Shown here piece after piece: positions 44,801 through 55,450 of a stretch of 64,000 nt of DNA. The notes below the pieces were generated by a model. That model did no database searches. It worked only from the letters and a program-made list of their open reading frames with translations, and was not told where the DNA came from. How positions within the stretch are numbered: position 1 is the first letter of the stretch; each line of letters opens with the position of its first letter. Origin of the DNA: Taenia hydatigena (lineage: Eukaryota > Platyhelminthes > Cestoda > Cyclophyllidea > Taeniidae). The stretch is from positions 1,302,001-1,366,000 of the forward strand of contig JADWOT020000002.1 in the NCBI GenBank assembly GCA_036345935.2, in the 5' to 3' direction. Position numbers and translations under genes: made by a program.

Positions 44801-46332
44801 AAATGAAGACCGTCTTTTGAGATTATCACTGCTACTGTGATGGACATTCGTCCTTATCTCACAGGCGATCCAGATTCACAGTACTCAAAGGAAGCATCAA
44901 GGACGACACGCGAACCACAATGGAGGCCACGTGACCAAATAAGATCTCCTTAAATTAGCGGAGAAATTTAGTCCATAAGGACCAGAAATGAGTCAAATTG
45001 AATCAAAACGAAGAAGCGAACCCCAGCTAAGTGACCGTAACTAACTTCACAATTAGTTCAGAGCATACTCAGTGGCAGACTCGTTCCCAGGTAAAAATGT
45101 CAGCCGAGATACATTTCGCTCAAACATTAACGGTCTAAGATTCCAATCACCAAGGGCGAGTGCACCTTAAAGTAGTTGTTGATACACAGACCCTTTTATC
45201 GGCACTTTAAATGCAAACAAAATTACTTAAGACAAACATGAACACAGGCAAGCAAGTATGCTAGCAAAATGAAGATGTGTTTAAAAAGTTAAGACAGCAA
45301 AATGAAATGTGAGGCTCTACAAATTGTAACTCCAGGAGCACATGTAGAGGAGAAGCTATTTGACTAAAAACACCACCGCAATAATCCGTTTTCGGGTCGT
45401 CATAGTGTTAGGATACTTCCTGCAGGGCGGGAAATTTAGATACGCCTAGACAATAAACTCGCCGAAAATTGCCTCACACCGTACGAGTATAGCCAACTTA
45501 ACGATTACAAAATATTGGATTTAATCAGATGATAAGTTGTAAGTAAACAAGTTAAAGAAAACAGTCACGACTTTAAATAGTCATATATGGTAGGAAATCA
45601 GCAGTTTGAAAATCCGAAATTGGGCCAATTGTCATAGAATGAGAACTGTGCCCAGACGACCCTACATGCGACTCGATTATACACGAGTCATACATGAACA
45701 CTGGATTGGAGCAAGAGGATGAAGAACAGAAGTGAAAAACGCAACTTGAGTGAATATGCGCACAGTCCCTACATGTTAACTGCAGGCGAACACAAAAAGT
45801 AGCCAATGCCACGAGCGGAAACGCAGCACATGCACCGAACACACGACATCTGTACACATTGAACGAAGGGAAGCTATCGTAACAAATTCAAGTAGAGAAT
45901 TAAAAGGAAGCACATCAAAGCCACAGAAAACTTGAGGGCAGGGAACGCATTCTAGAACCATGGATTGTGGAAAAGCAGCAAGACATCAAAAGGGCAGCAC
46001 ACCAGTAGGATATGAATTGAAGATACAATGTTTGATGCTTACGGAGTAGTCTGCGCTTCACCATCAATGAGGAGATCAGGAGTATAACCAGGGGTATTTC
46101 CAGGATGCTCAACTTTCCGTAGACCTATAATAAATACCAAATCTTCGGAATAGTTAAGTTAAATCTAACTTTGATCAGGATAGTGGACATCTTTCAGTGA
46201 AGAATTGGTGGAGTCAAGATCTGGAAGGGAGGATGCAAGTGATAGTTTATCAGGCACCCTCATCCTTTGATTAATATCATTCTTGTACTCCCATTCATAC
46301 TTTGAAATAAGAGGGACCTGAAGCGGATCCAT
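41887..46332 (-). CDS. MFF: Mitochondrial fission factor homologue (Mff/Tango11)
   Basis: Mff is a tail-anchored receptor on mitochondria and peroxisomes that recruits the dynamin Drp1. Proposed exons are 46170-46332, 46043-46124 and 41887-42148, phase-consistent, giving 168 aa. The N-terminal YEWEYKNDINQRMRVPDKL closely matches the family's conserved block (human ...EYTEGISQRMRVPEKL), the basis of the call. Residues about 60-100 are Pro/Thr/Ala-rich. The last exon encodes a short coiled coil (ERLRTAETRLSHLEAYVSRL, about 112-131) and a hydrophobic tail anchor (LITIYFGLKVVRFLMAAL) two residues from the C-terminus, as in Mff. Intron 1 is only 45 bp, while intron 2 is 3.9 kb and may hide extra exons: a candidate piece encoding ALLQAIILQQE ends at a GTAAGC donor near 43977 but does not fit the phase. 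The ATG at 46332 is the first in frame; the open frame continues a few codons upstream. Confidence 0.8.
42149..46042. other. Large intron of the Mff gene
   Basis: A long intron by phase. Within it a + strand ATG frame of 64 codons (42713-42907) and minus-strand frames at 44089-44295 and 45573-45857 are open but have no conserved motif or agreed splice phase. Optional Mff exons may be present. Otherwise nothing recognisable. Confidence 0.5.
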
Positions 46333-46339
46333 TAATACA

Positions 46340-48250
46340 GCTACCCAACTCGATGATTGGCTAATCGTTACAACTCATACTAGTGATATTGTATTGAAAG
46401 CTTTAAACAATTATAGACTATTTATAATCTGACCCGCTGCTTCCTATAAATACTTCATATTCATTTTAAGATATAGCAAAGTGGGTGAAAATTTTATTGT
46501 ATGGCTTAGGACGCATGCAAAGGGCTAAATCGTATAGCTTCTGTAATACCGCCGAAACAAGCTATTATCTATAATTTCTGTAATTAATAATCTTTATTTG
46601 CCCTAAACATGTATAAAACTTTGCAGCAGTGGCTGTAGCGCTTTGGGGCTTCCTCGAAGGTAAAAGAAGGCAGAATGCTGTGGTAGGACACATATATTCA
46701 ACGAGCAGGGGGAAATAAGCTGCTGGCATGGCCCGAAGGCCGGCCTACGCAGCTAGGGCAATATGGCCACCTCTGTGACCCTCATCAAAACCGGTTGTTC
46801 GAGCAAACAAAGTATTGAAGTGACATTTTGAAGATATATATTGATGAAAAGATCATATTCTTACGTCCCGCGACTCTCGTGAAGTGGAAAGATGTAATAA
46901 CCCTCAAACAGAGTAGGTACCGTGAACCCGTAGAAGGGCTAGGAAACTGCTAGCGTTATCATGGGGCATGGATTTATCGTAGGTTAGAGGGCAAGCCTTT
47001 GATGGGACCATTTGTGAGACCATTTAAAGTAGGCTTAAGGCATTTCAGAACTTCCCCGAAGACAAGTGAAGCCGCAATACTCCAGTATAATCCATATGCT
47101 TGGTAAACAGAAGAAATTAGGCTACTGGAAGGGCCTGGAGGTTAGTCTCTTTGACGAGGACATAGTGGCCAACCCAGTCTCCGTGGCTATGACCAAGAGT
47201 TGCAACAACAACATTACCGGATAGATAAATGGATCGCTTTTGCGCTTGCTTCGCAAAAATAAGGCAAAATGGCCACTTGCTACTTTATTAGCCTAAATGT
47301 CCTCGAAAAGAGCAATAATGTTTTCAAAGTGAACTGACCGGAATGGTCCTTGGAGATTTCAAGTACGCAGAGGTATCGTTAGTACGCACTCGCGTATATT
47401 TCCACAATTTGAAAGAATGGATCCTAACTTGAGATTTTTTTGCCTTTTTCGTTCAAAACGGATCCAAGCCACACCTCGTTCAGCTGACGTCATGCCACAT
47501 ACTTGCGCGTCCACTTTACTCTCTTCTGCAATTTTGATAGAACAATACCTGGGAGCCTTGCAAACCCTTTTCCTGTATTCATTTGTCTCTTCAATTTTGT
47601 CGGTGAAAGTCCCTGTCGAAACGGGTTTTACAATGCACCCTACTTCCTACTTATTTATATCTTTTTTTGCGATTTTTGAAAACAGAACCCCAATCAAGTG
47701 AGGTCCAAAGACGGAAAGCATTGAAGAACGCTGCCAGGTTAATGCCTCCCCTAGGTCGCAACTTTAAATTCATTCTCTAGCTTTGCACAAATCAAATTGG
47801 CGGAGCTTTCCCGACCTCATTCTCTACTCATTGGTACAGAAGTGGCAATACTTTTCCGGAGCAATTTAAAGGGCCTACGTGCCGTCAAGGAACACCACCT
47901 CGGAATGGCCGATTCATGTACTTCCAGTTAACCCATTGCCGCAACAAAACTAGATGCTATAAGCACACTAAATCTGAGTAGGTATAGCGTTTTATGATAC
48001 TCGTAATTACGTCATGTGGTTGTGATGTCAGTCCACTTCACACGATACGAAGTGGGGAGCAAAAAAATCAGAGACATGAATGAGGGCAAGAGATTGAATT
48101 ATTATCAAAAAATGCAATATTCCCTTTCTCCCCATGTATATGTGTATGTATAAATAACAAAAATATATATACAGGGGCATACAATCAATCAACCAGATGA
48201 TGGGTAGATAGAAAAGGAGTAAATAAAAAGACGAAAATAAAAGAAACTCA
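46340..48250. other. Upstream flank of Mff, no supported gene
   Basis: It contains GC-rich and AT-rich patches and a + strand frame at 47417-47701 that starts ATG and is hydrophobic (94 codons) but unrecognised. No poly(A) signal or splice chain supports it. Confidence 0.35.
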
Positions 48251-48255
48251 AGCTC

Positions 48256-48678
48256 TCAACTCCCAGACGTTTCATCACCACTCTCTCCCGAATTCAGCCG
48301 CAAATCCCGATTCCTCTCATCCATCCACACCGAGTCGCTGTTGTCTGTCACCGTTGAAACTGTGTCCAAGGCCTCAATCTCGTTGGTCACATCGAGGGGC
48401 GGACAACTTCTGCTCTTGGCCACTGTGTATCCAGGTCCGGGCAGCGCGATCACCATCATTTGGACGGGATCTTGGTTGTCCGGTTGGTTGGTCACTGGGT
48501 ACTGGGCATTGTTCTGATTATCGTTCGTCTCCACTACAGTCGCGGCATCGGTAGGTCCTTGGATAGACTCAATCACAATCGTGTTGGTGTTCTTGTCAGT
48601 AGTGACATTCTTTACCTTGACAGTCCTCCGTTTTCCACGCCTTGTAGCATTCATCAGATACCGACAACACGCCGACAT
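48256..48678 (-). CDS. Hydrophilic single-exon ORF, 140 aa, unrecognised
   Basis: The ATG at 48678 opens 140 codons. The N-terminus is basic (RRGKRRTVKVK), followed by a Thr/Asn/Gln/Asp-rich middle (DNQDPVQMMVIALPGPGY) and an acidic Ser/Asp tail ending GDETSGS. No signal peptide or membrane segment follows, apart from a short hydrophobic patch. Composition (acidic, low in aromatic and hydrophobic residues) is more like a disordered protein than random translation, and the frame is free of stops up to its natural end. It could be the last exon of a longer gene, but I see no obvious upstream partner. No AATAAA was found just downstream. It sits tail-to-head behind the coiled-coil gene on the same strand. 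Confidence 0.45.
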   Translation of the reverse strand: MSACCRYLMNATRRGKRRTVKVKNVTTDKNTNTIVIESIQGPTDAATVVETNDNQNNAQYPVTNQPDNQDPVQMMVIALPGPGYTVAKSRSCPPLDVTNEIEALDTVSTVTDNSDSVWMDERNRDLRLNSGESGDETSGS

Positions 48679-48976
48679 TATCAAGATTAGAGTGCGCTGC
48701 TTATTGTGCTCTCCATCCTCCCGATGGCATTGTGTGCGCGCGTGCTATCACAACAACCAATGAGAGTTGAGAGTGCTTGCTACTCATCATCGTTCAATAG
48801 AATTTGGGCTCCAAGGGAGAACCAATCGTGTGATTGGATCCTTGAAGAGACACTCGGTTCCCCTCCCCCGACCCCTTCCCACCCAGAGAAGCAGTCTCAT
48901 AGACCATCAAATGTCTCGAAGCACAAAATAATGCGGGTTAGTTTGCATAAATTTAAAAATAAAAAAAATTGAAGAA

Positions 48977-48982
48977 TTTATT
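48977..48982 (-). terminator. Poly(A) signal of the coiled-coil gene
   Basis: The + strand TTTATT reads AATAAA on the minus strand, 54 nt past the proposed stop at 49036. It supports the distal terminal exon of the coiled-coil gene. Confidence 0.6.
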
Positions 48983-49035
48983 TCAAGCCAACCAACAAAG
49001 CAAATGCGCGTCAACAAAGTGTGAGCACGGCAAAG

Positions 49036-51935
49036 TCAACACATCTGCTGATCACCTTCTACTTCGACCATGGCTTCAGCAACCTGTTCTGACACGATGT
49101 CTTCAAATGCAAGAAAAATGAGAAGGGGGGAAGGACAATGACTTAATTCATTTTACTGGATCAAGCAATTTGTTGAGTTTAGCGTGATACGTGGAATCGG
49201 AGAAAGGCGGCATCACGCCCCCTCCCCGGTACACTTTTAGTCAGGAAAGGGGTGTGAGACCGATGCAACATTTTTTTCGGAATCGAGGTTGCAGACACCT
49301 TTGTGATGTGTAATGACTATCCAGGGGTCAGAATAAGATATTCTCCTCCCCCACCCAACCGCTGGAGTTGTGATAAATTAATTTGCAAGCCGAAATCGCG
49401 GTTTTAGCACAACCACTTAAAGTGTATGCTCACTGACAACGAGTGCAAATCTCATGGGCGTCATGACAGTCAAAAAAAAACACTTTGATTTGAATTGGCC
49501 TGACTAATCAGTGTTTACAGTCAAGTGGTCTTGCCACTCTATTTATGGCCTTTGAACACGTTTAGCTGTGGAACCTCCCTCTCAAAAGTTATTTTTAGCC
49601 ACGGAGCCAGGCATAGTACTCATCAAGTTGTCGATCTTTTTTTATCATTCCATGTAAAGTGGGTTTGGATTTCTAAAAACTTGTACATCCCAAAACGATC
49701 GCCCCAGTCAGATTGTTGTGCCTATAACACAAGCGTGTGGATATGACAGGATTCTGCACTGAAAAACCTAGATACGAGAATCCAGCAACTAAGACACAGT
49801 GATAAAAGAAGACGAGGTCAAATAAACACTCACGATTGAAGGGTTCAAATTCAATTCAGACTTGAGATTAAAGTGATGAGGCATTCTATTAGCACCTATT
49901 CTAAGTGTCACAAACTTGTGAAGGGTGGTCGTGCAGGCATAACTGAAATAGAGAAGCCAAAACGTACCTTTTGTAGCTGGTTGCGCCTGAGCATAACTTT
50001 TTGCAGCTACGGGGCCAGGATCATCCATTAAAATATCGCCTTGAGCCTCCCGGCTGCCAACAAGACCTTCCAACTCTCCGATGATGTTGCAAGAATAGAA
50101 ATTTTCCAAAGATGTTGCTCTACGGTACAAAAACATACAGGTCAATTAACAATTAGAATTTTTTTAGACTTTCAGTGTTCAAACCCAGCACTTAGTGTTC
50201 ATGATTAGGTGAATATCATCCACGTAAGCCACGGAAAAGTGGTATCTGAACCCCTTGACTAGGCTGACTTGCAAACGAAGAAAAGAACCACTCGAAAAAC
50301 GTTACTCTATGATCCACTTTCCTTTTTCGGTAGATCCTCTAATTGTGAGCGAATGCAACTATAGATACCGAGTGAACCATTGCGCGAAAGAATTAATGCC
50401 CACAGCAAGAGGCAAAGCCAGAATTATGACTCGCAAAGCGCGGTTCTGTGGTTCCGGTCTTGCCAATGTTAATGATTAACAGACCTCTTTCCGGTTTCAT
50501 CTGCTTAACATCTAAAGAAGCTGTTTCAAAGGCCACCTAGTGGAGTATGAGTGATATCTTTTGCATCTTTGAAGAATAGACGACTAATGCTATTTAGTAA
50601 ACTTGCTTCCTGAATCATGTGGCGCAACGTCTTTAAAGCAAAACTGAAGTTCCACTGTGCAACCCATCACACTTACAGATTTACGATTACCGCTGGAAAT
50701 GTGACCATTTCCTTATTGCGTTTCACTTGGCATCGCCAATTTTCAACAAAGTTTCTGAGAATAACATTTTTTTGAATGCAATTTTCGTAGTTGTTGATGC
50801 GGTCGCGGTACTCCTCCAAAAGAGCGTTCTTCTCATTTCTCATCTTCTCGCTGGCTTTGTCAATTTCTGCAAGGGTCTTGTTTAGCGATTGAATGCGCTG
50901 TTCGACAAGCTCATTGGCTTTTGACAGTCTATAAAGGAAAAGGAGGAAGGAATTAGTAGGAGGGATGATAACTCAACGTACTGTTCAGTTTGTTGCATTT
51001 CTCGATAAATATTTTTTTCTAGGCTCTCAATGTCAGCCTTGAGTTGATCATTGCTCTGTTGGATCTCGTTGTTTTGTTTGACAAGTTCTTGTTGACGTAC
51101 TTTAAACTCTACAAGACCATTTCGCCATTTTAAGTTCGTCCTTGAGCAAATAAACTTGAATTAAATTAAAGTGCTGAAAACTAATATTGAAACAGTCTAT
51201 TTTCAAACCGTCGACGAAATGTAGCTGATTCAGGAGAAAATACTTTGACTTAAATAGCAGCATTCGAGTTAATTAAGACGTTTTTTTCCTGAAGAGGAGA
51301 AGTTCACCATAAATTTGTAAGAGAGAAAATATCTTTGATAGGAGTGATATGAAATCACTTTGCTAATAATGAGCTGTCATGAAAAGGCCCTTTAGCATCA
51401 GAAGATCCCCTCCTGACCGCCTACTAGGACTCTTTAAAGCAACAAAGAAGGCAGTTATAAAGACTACAGGAAGAACTTTCTGTTAGCATTCAAATCTTAT
51501 TTTAATCACACTAAAATAAATTTAGGTTAAGGAATGATCCTCAAATTTTTTTGCATAACTACCAGCGACTAAATGCAAAGGAGATAATGCTTTAAAAGCA
51601 ATTTCGTAATGTAGCATTAAGAAATTACTATGAATGTTGCAGCACTTCTGAGCAATAATAATTAAATAGTTTCCTTATCACTCTGGCAATAAAATGTTAT
51701 GATGCACTGTAACACTGGTAAAAGTTATCAAGAATCATTTTTGGCTTTGGTTCAATAGCAGCTTACGGAGTGCTGCAAGCATGAAATTGGCATAAGGGTG
51801 TAACTCACTCTTAATTCGCTCCCTTTCCTCGTTAATCTTGTTTGATAACTTATCCACAGTAAAAGCTAAATTTAAAGAGGATGAACAAAATCACAAATTA
51901 CAGATTTCATGCACTAGTTCCTCCAACTGAGACAT
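49036..51935 (-). CDS. Coiled-coil protein, unnamed
   Basis: Six exons read 51902-51935, 51809-51865, 50982-51108, 50677-50928, 49968-50119 and 49036-49100. Every junction keeps phase, giving 228 aa starting MSQLEELVHEISFTVDKL. Residues about 15-130 are a long charged coiled coil (LVKQNNEIQQSNDQLKADIE; ANELVEQRIQSLNKTLAEI; ALLEEYRDRINNYENC). After that come a compact segment (FVENWRCQVKRNKEMVTF) and an acidic C-terminus (QVAEAMVEVEGDQQ). There is no TM segment, NLS or catalytic motif. The family is not recognised; a cytoskeletal, centrosomal or meiotic scaffold is only a guess. An alternative last exon at 49908-49942 is also in phase and would end ...VMPARPPFTSL at 218 aa. The distal one is preferred because of its acidic coding look and its poly(A) signal. 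The ATG follows TTTCAG by 11 nt. Confidence 0.75.
49110..49900. other. Intron before the distal terminal exon of the coiled-coil gene
   Basis: If the distal last exon is used, this is intron. It contains C-rich tracts (near 49210-49240 and 49340-49360) and a short + strand open frame at 49525-49746 without recognisable features. Confidence 0.5.
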
Positions 51936-51946
51936 ATTTCGAAAGT
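51936..51946 (-). promoter_or_regulatory. Acceptor-like site 11 nt before the coiled-coil gene ATG
   Basis: The minus strand reads TTTGCTTTCAG then ACTTTCGAAAT and the ATG. It is a textbook 3' splice site with no visible upstream exon, consistent with spliced-leader addition or a 5'-UTR intron. Confidence 0.4.
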
Positions 51947-52436
51947 CTGAAAGCAAAGTTATACAACCTCATCAGCAATTCCCTTAGCAAACTCGATAAA
52001 GTTTTAAAGAATTACTAAAAGAAGAAGAGATTTGACTTTCACAAGGTTCAATTTGCACGAAAACAGCAAACTATTGAAAATAAGAACTTTACAACATCAA
52101 AAGACTGGGGCGACAAAAACAGTGGAAAATGACAACTGATTTCGTCCAGAATTGAGATTTCATAAATAACCAATCGTGGCATGCTCACGTTTTGAAATGA
52201 CAAAAGTTTGTTTAACGCAGTAATCAGTATGTGCGTTGAAAAGCTACCATGAGATTAGGAATGGCATTCATACAAACAAGTAAGCTGTACTTAATTAAGG
52301 AAAAGTCTTTTTAAGGACTACGTACTTTTTTGATCGTTTTTCGTCAACTCTTATCACATTTGGCCAAATCCTTCCAATGCCACAAGCACCTAACTTCAGC
52401 ACGAAATTTTAATTTTCGTGAAGTTAAAATTTTACT

Positions 52437-52442
52437 TTTATT
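52437..52442 (-). terminator. Poly(A) signal overlapping the stop codon
   Basis: On the minus strand the coding sequence ends GACCTTTAATAAAAG: the TAA stop (52443-52441) shares its last two bases with AATAAA. If used, cleavage would fall about 10-30 nt later, giving almost no 3' UTR. Confidence 0.45.
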
Positions 52443-52796
52443 AAAGGTCTTTTAATTTATCGAATTCCTTTGCAACCACAAGAAAGAATGCAACTGCTTT
52501 CGCGTAGAATGGCGGAATGGGACCTTTGCAGGGGATTCCACGAAAGTTAGCATCTTCGCCAAGCAAATTAGCTAATAAAGCATCCCACGCAAAATTGCTT
52601 GAACGTAAACTAGACCACGTGGACACGGTCTTGTGCTCTATTCATCATACGACTGCGCTAACGCCCCCACATCGCACCAACTTGGAAAACCTTTTCACTC
52701 ATAAGTGTTTGGCATACATATTTTGTGTAAGCTTTCCACACTTTCTAGATGATTTCTTCGAAAGTTCTCTTGTTTGCTTAGCCTCAACGCCTAACC
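52441..52796 (-). CDS. 3' end of an unrecognised gene (last two exons)
   Basis: Two exons, 52718-52796 and 52441-52609, join in phase 2 and encode an 81-residue C-terminal part: GLGVEAKQTRELSKKSSRKC...LRSSNFAWDALLANLLGED, then GIPCKGPIPPFYAKAVAFF and the end EFDKLKDL. The acceptor at 52797 (CTTTGCTTATGGCAG) is good, while the acceptor at 52610 is poor in pyrimidines. The helical, amphipathic composition supports real coding sequence, but I do not recognise the family. Upstream exons must enter in phase 1 and were not located; a short candidate ends at a GTAAGA donor near 53116. The stop codon overlaps the AATAAA signal, so the 3' UTR would be extremely short. Confidence 0.55.
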
Positions 52797-52849
52797 CTGC
52801 CATAAGCAAAGCAGAAATAATTATCTTAATTAAAACTTAAGTAGTGGCT

Positions 52850-55400
52850 TGATCAAATAGAATTTTTAGTTTAAAATTGATTTATATGCCACTGAAGTAG
52901 TTGTTAAATGTAAAAAAAACCTTGTAGAGCCAAAGCACAGCCACTGTTGAGACTGTGTTGAGCTGTCTATGCTGCCGCTAGTTTGGGTGAGACGAGTTAA
53001 ACCTGCCGCACCCTAGAAACTTGCCATTCAATAACATAAATCACTTCATAAATGGTTTCTGAAGTGTCATTTCATAGGTTTTGATGTCAAGATCTGTTGT
53101 ACTCTGAGATCTTACCATAAATTGTTGCTTATTATTAAAAAAATACTCATTTCAAGGATGGCATTTAGCGCCCTGAGACTCTTCCGAACGTTGAATGAGA
53201 GCTAATACTAGGGTGGAATGTGTAGCACCCACGTACAGAAAGACTGCGTAGAGACTACCAGTATGGTCACGAGGCCATACCGCCTAAAAGGGAGGTAAGG
53301 AAGTGGAGCCTTAAGCATCCTTTAAGCCAAAACGTGGAGTTAAACAAACGAAGTATTACCTAGCTCCTGTCCTCTCTCGTTTCCAGCTCTCCACCTGGCC
53401 AGCCTCTCGCGATAGCCAGTCCACCAACTGACCGCTCTAGTCATCGCATTGTCGTACACGTGGGAAGAAATTTGGCCACAATATCACAAATGGATTTTGG
53501 CAATTTCACTGGATCTTGTATTTTGCCCAGCCTGCTAATCTTAGGAAAACTAGTCAAAGAGCTAAGAACGAGGCTTAGCCCAGTTTCCCGAAGGTGTCTA
53601 TTCCATTTTTTTCAGGTTCTCACTTCAGTGTTGTCGAGCCACTGGAGGGGCGGACGAAGTATGGTGCGTTCACTTCATTAACACCTTCGCACAGGTATCA
53701 CAAAGAGCGCCGTAGAGAGCTCTCCATCTATCAACAGCTTTCCTGCCCACAATAAGACTGGAGTAGACGGCGTGGGCAGATGTAACTATGAGTTCTTCTG
53801 TCAAGGTCGATTAAAAATTCTCCCATCCACAGCATATGCGCTTCTTTTACCATTTAGCTGCATAAATCAGGTAAATTGTCCTTCAAGATAGCGTTGGCTT
53901 TCTGCTGCTACCAATGAAGCGATCTAAGGGGCCACTGCCATGACCCCGAGGCCAGAGCGATCAGCACGAACACATTCGCGGAGCTCTAAATGGTCCGTCA
54001 CCAAAAAGGACGCAAGAATCACTGGATGGATGGATGGACGAATGGATACGGGTGCTTTAAAATTGTATGGTTCCAACGCTTGACAATCATGAATAAAACG
54101 TTTTGCAGATTGTTATCCAAAGCCGCAAAATGAATGCTTCACCATCATTCATCTAAAAATGGCTATTCACTTTATCCACCCACTCACCCACTTGTCTCAG
54201 ATAGATTGATTTATTCACCCATTCACCGCTTCAACTTATCGTAAAGTGTATGAGCCTCTTCACTCGTTCTTCTATCGCCTAACCCTATGGTAGACAACTG
54301 AACCTCTCTTCTGCTGAGCGAGTCTTAAATACTTTTTTTGAGTTCAAGATGTCAGGTAATATTGCGGTGGATGTGCTCTTACCTGCAGTCACACCTTTCG
54401 GAGAGTGGGAGTGGATATCGTGACGAAGTGTGATGAAATGGTTCTTCTCTTAAAATACTTGAAAACTCTACTTATGTCTGAGATAGTGGTGGTGTCTTAG
54501 ATTTCAAAACAAGCACATGAGTCATTTGGATGATAAAAGTACGCCAAGCAACATCAGCATGTCTACATCTTGGCGATGGAGGTCACCACTTTAACCAGTG
54601 GTGACCTTGACGCGGCCGGGAAGCAACTACATTATCACTAAAGTGTTGGGAAATGACCAACCGCTTCAACGAGTACATAAGTGTTTACAAAGCACCTGTC
54701 AGTCGGTATGACAGCAGTGATTGTGCTCTAACCAGTTTTATCGCCTTGTCTCGCCTCCAGAAAGTTATCCAATGTAAGCGTCTCTCAACTTTCTAAAGGC
54801 AAAGCGCTTGTAGGGGAGAAAAAGTCAATCGTAACCAATTACCCTCATAGATGTAAACCCTTTGTTTAGTCTTACAAAGCTATCTAAGACTTCAATCTCT
54901 GAAACTAAAGGTTGATGGGGTTCGGAGATACTGCCTCATTTGGAGCCACCTCATTCCGCTGAATTCGAGCAAACTAGTGAAAAGTACGGTGGTAAAAAAG
55001 TAAGAGTGGCTTGAGGCCTCAAAATGCTATGCAAAAAAAGACAAAAAATTGCCCAACGCTTCAATTTCTACGGAGGAAGGTTAATAGATTTTAAAGATCA
55101 GTGCCCTCAAGACATAAGATCTTCCCGGTGGCTTCTTGAAGTTACTTGATTTTGCTGTTCATGAGGAGCCGATTCAACTTATTTGGTCATCCTATGGCGC
55201 ACCATGAAACAGGAGGTGAGCTTCACATTAGTCGGTCATTGTGACCAGTTCGGTCAATTTTAGAAAGCATTTTAATTTGTTACTGTAATTTTTCAGTAGC
55301 ATTAATTTTTCACTTTGAAAGAATTTGATCACTGTAAGATTTACCAGGTCCGTTTAGACAATGGAATATTCAAGGGCGCGTGTCCCTTCCGTGCGGTTGG
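52850..55400. other. Probable intron or intergenic DNA, no firm exon
   Basis: Contains a (GGAT)n-type short array at about 54021-54046 and related CACCCATTCACC/ATTCATC stretches near 54140-54240. A + strand frame at 53460-53681 starts with GTG and is not convincing. Confidence 0.4.
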
Positions 55401-55408
55401 TGGAATTC

Positions 55409-55450
55409 CTAATCTTCAGTAATTTCTTCAGCCGCAACTTTTTGAAAGGT
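55409..55450 (-). CDS. Possible terminal exon of an unknown gene
   Basis: A strong acceptor (CTTACTTACCATACAG) is followed by 13 codons, TFQKVAAEEITED, and a TAG. The frame is also open upstream through the acceptor to about 55600. A different frame at about 55545-55620 reads VAINVLLRDLFEGERRHDAY, also protein-like, but lacks a GT donor before its stop. I cannot tell which, if either, is coded. An ATTAAA variant lies near 55276. Confidence 0.22.
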   Translation of the reverse strand, partial: TFQKVAAEEITED

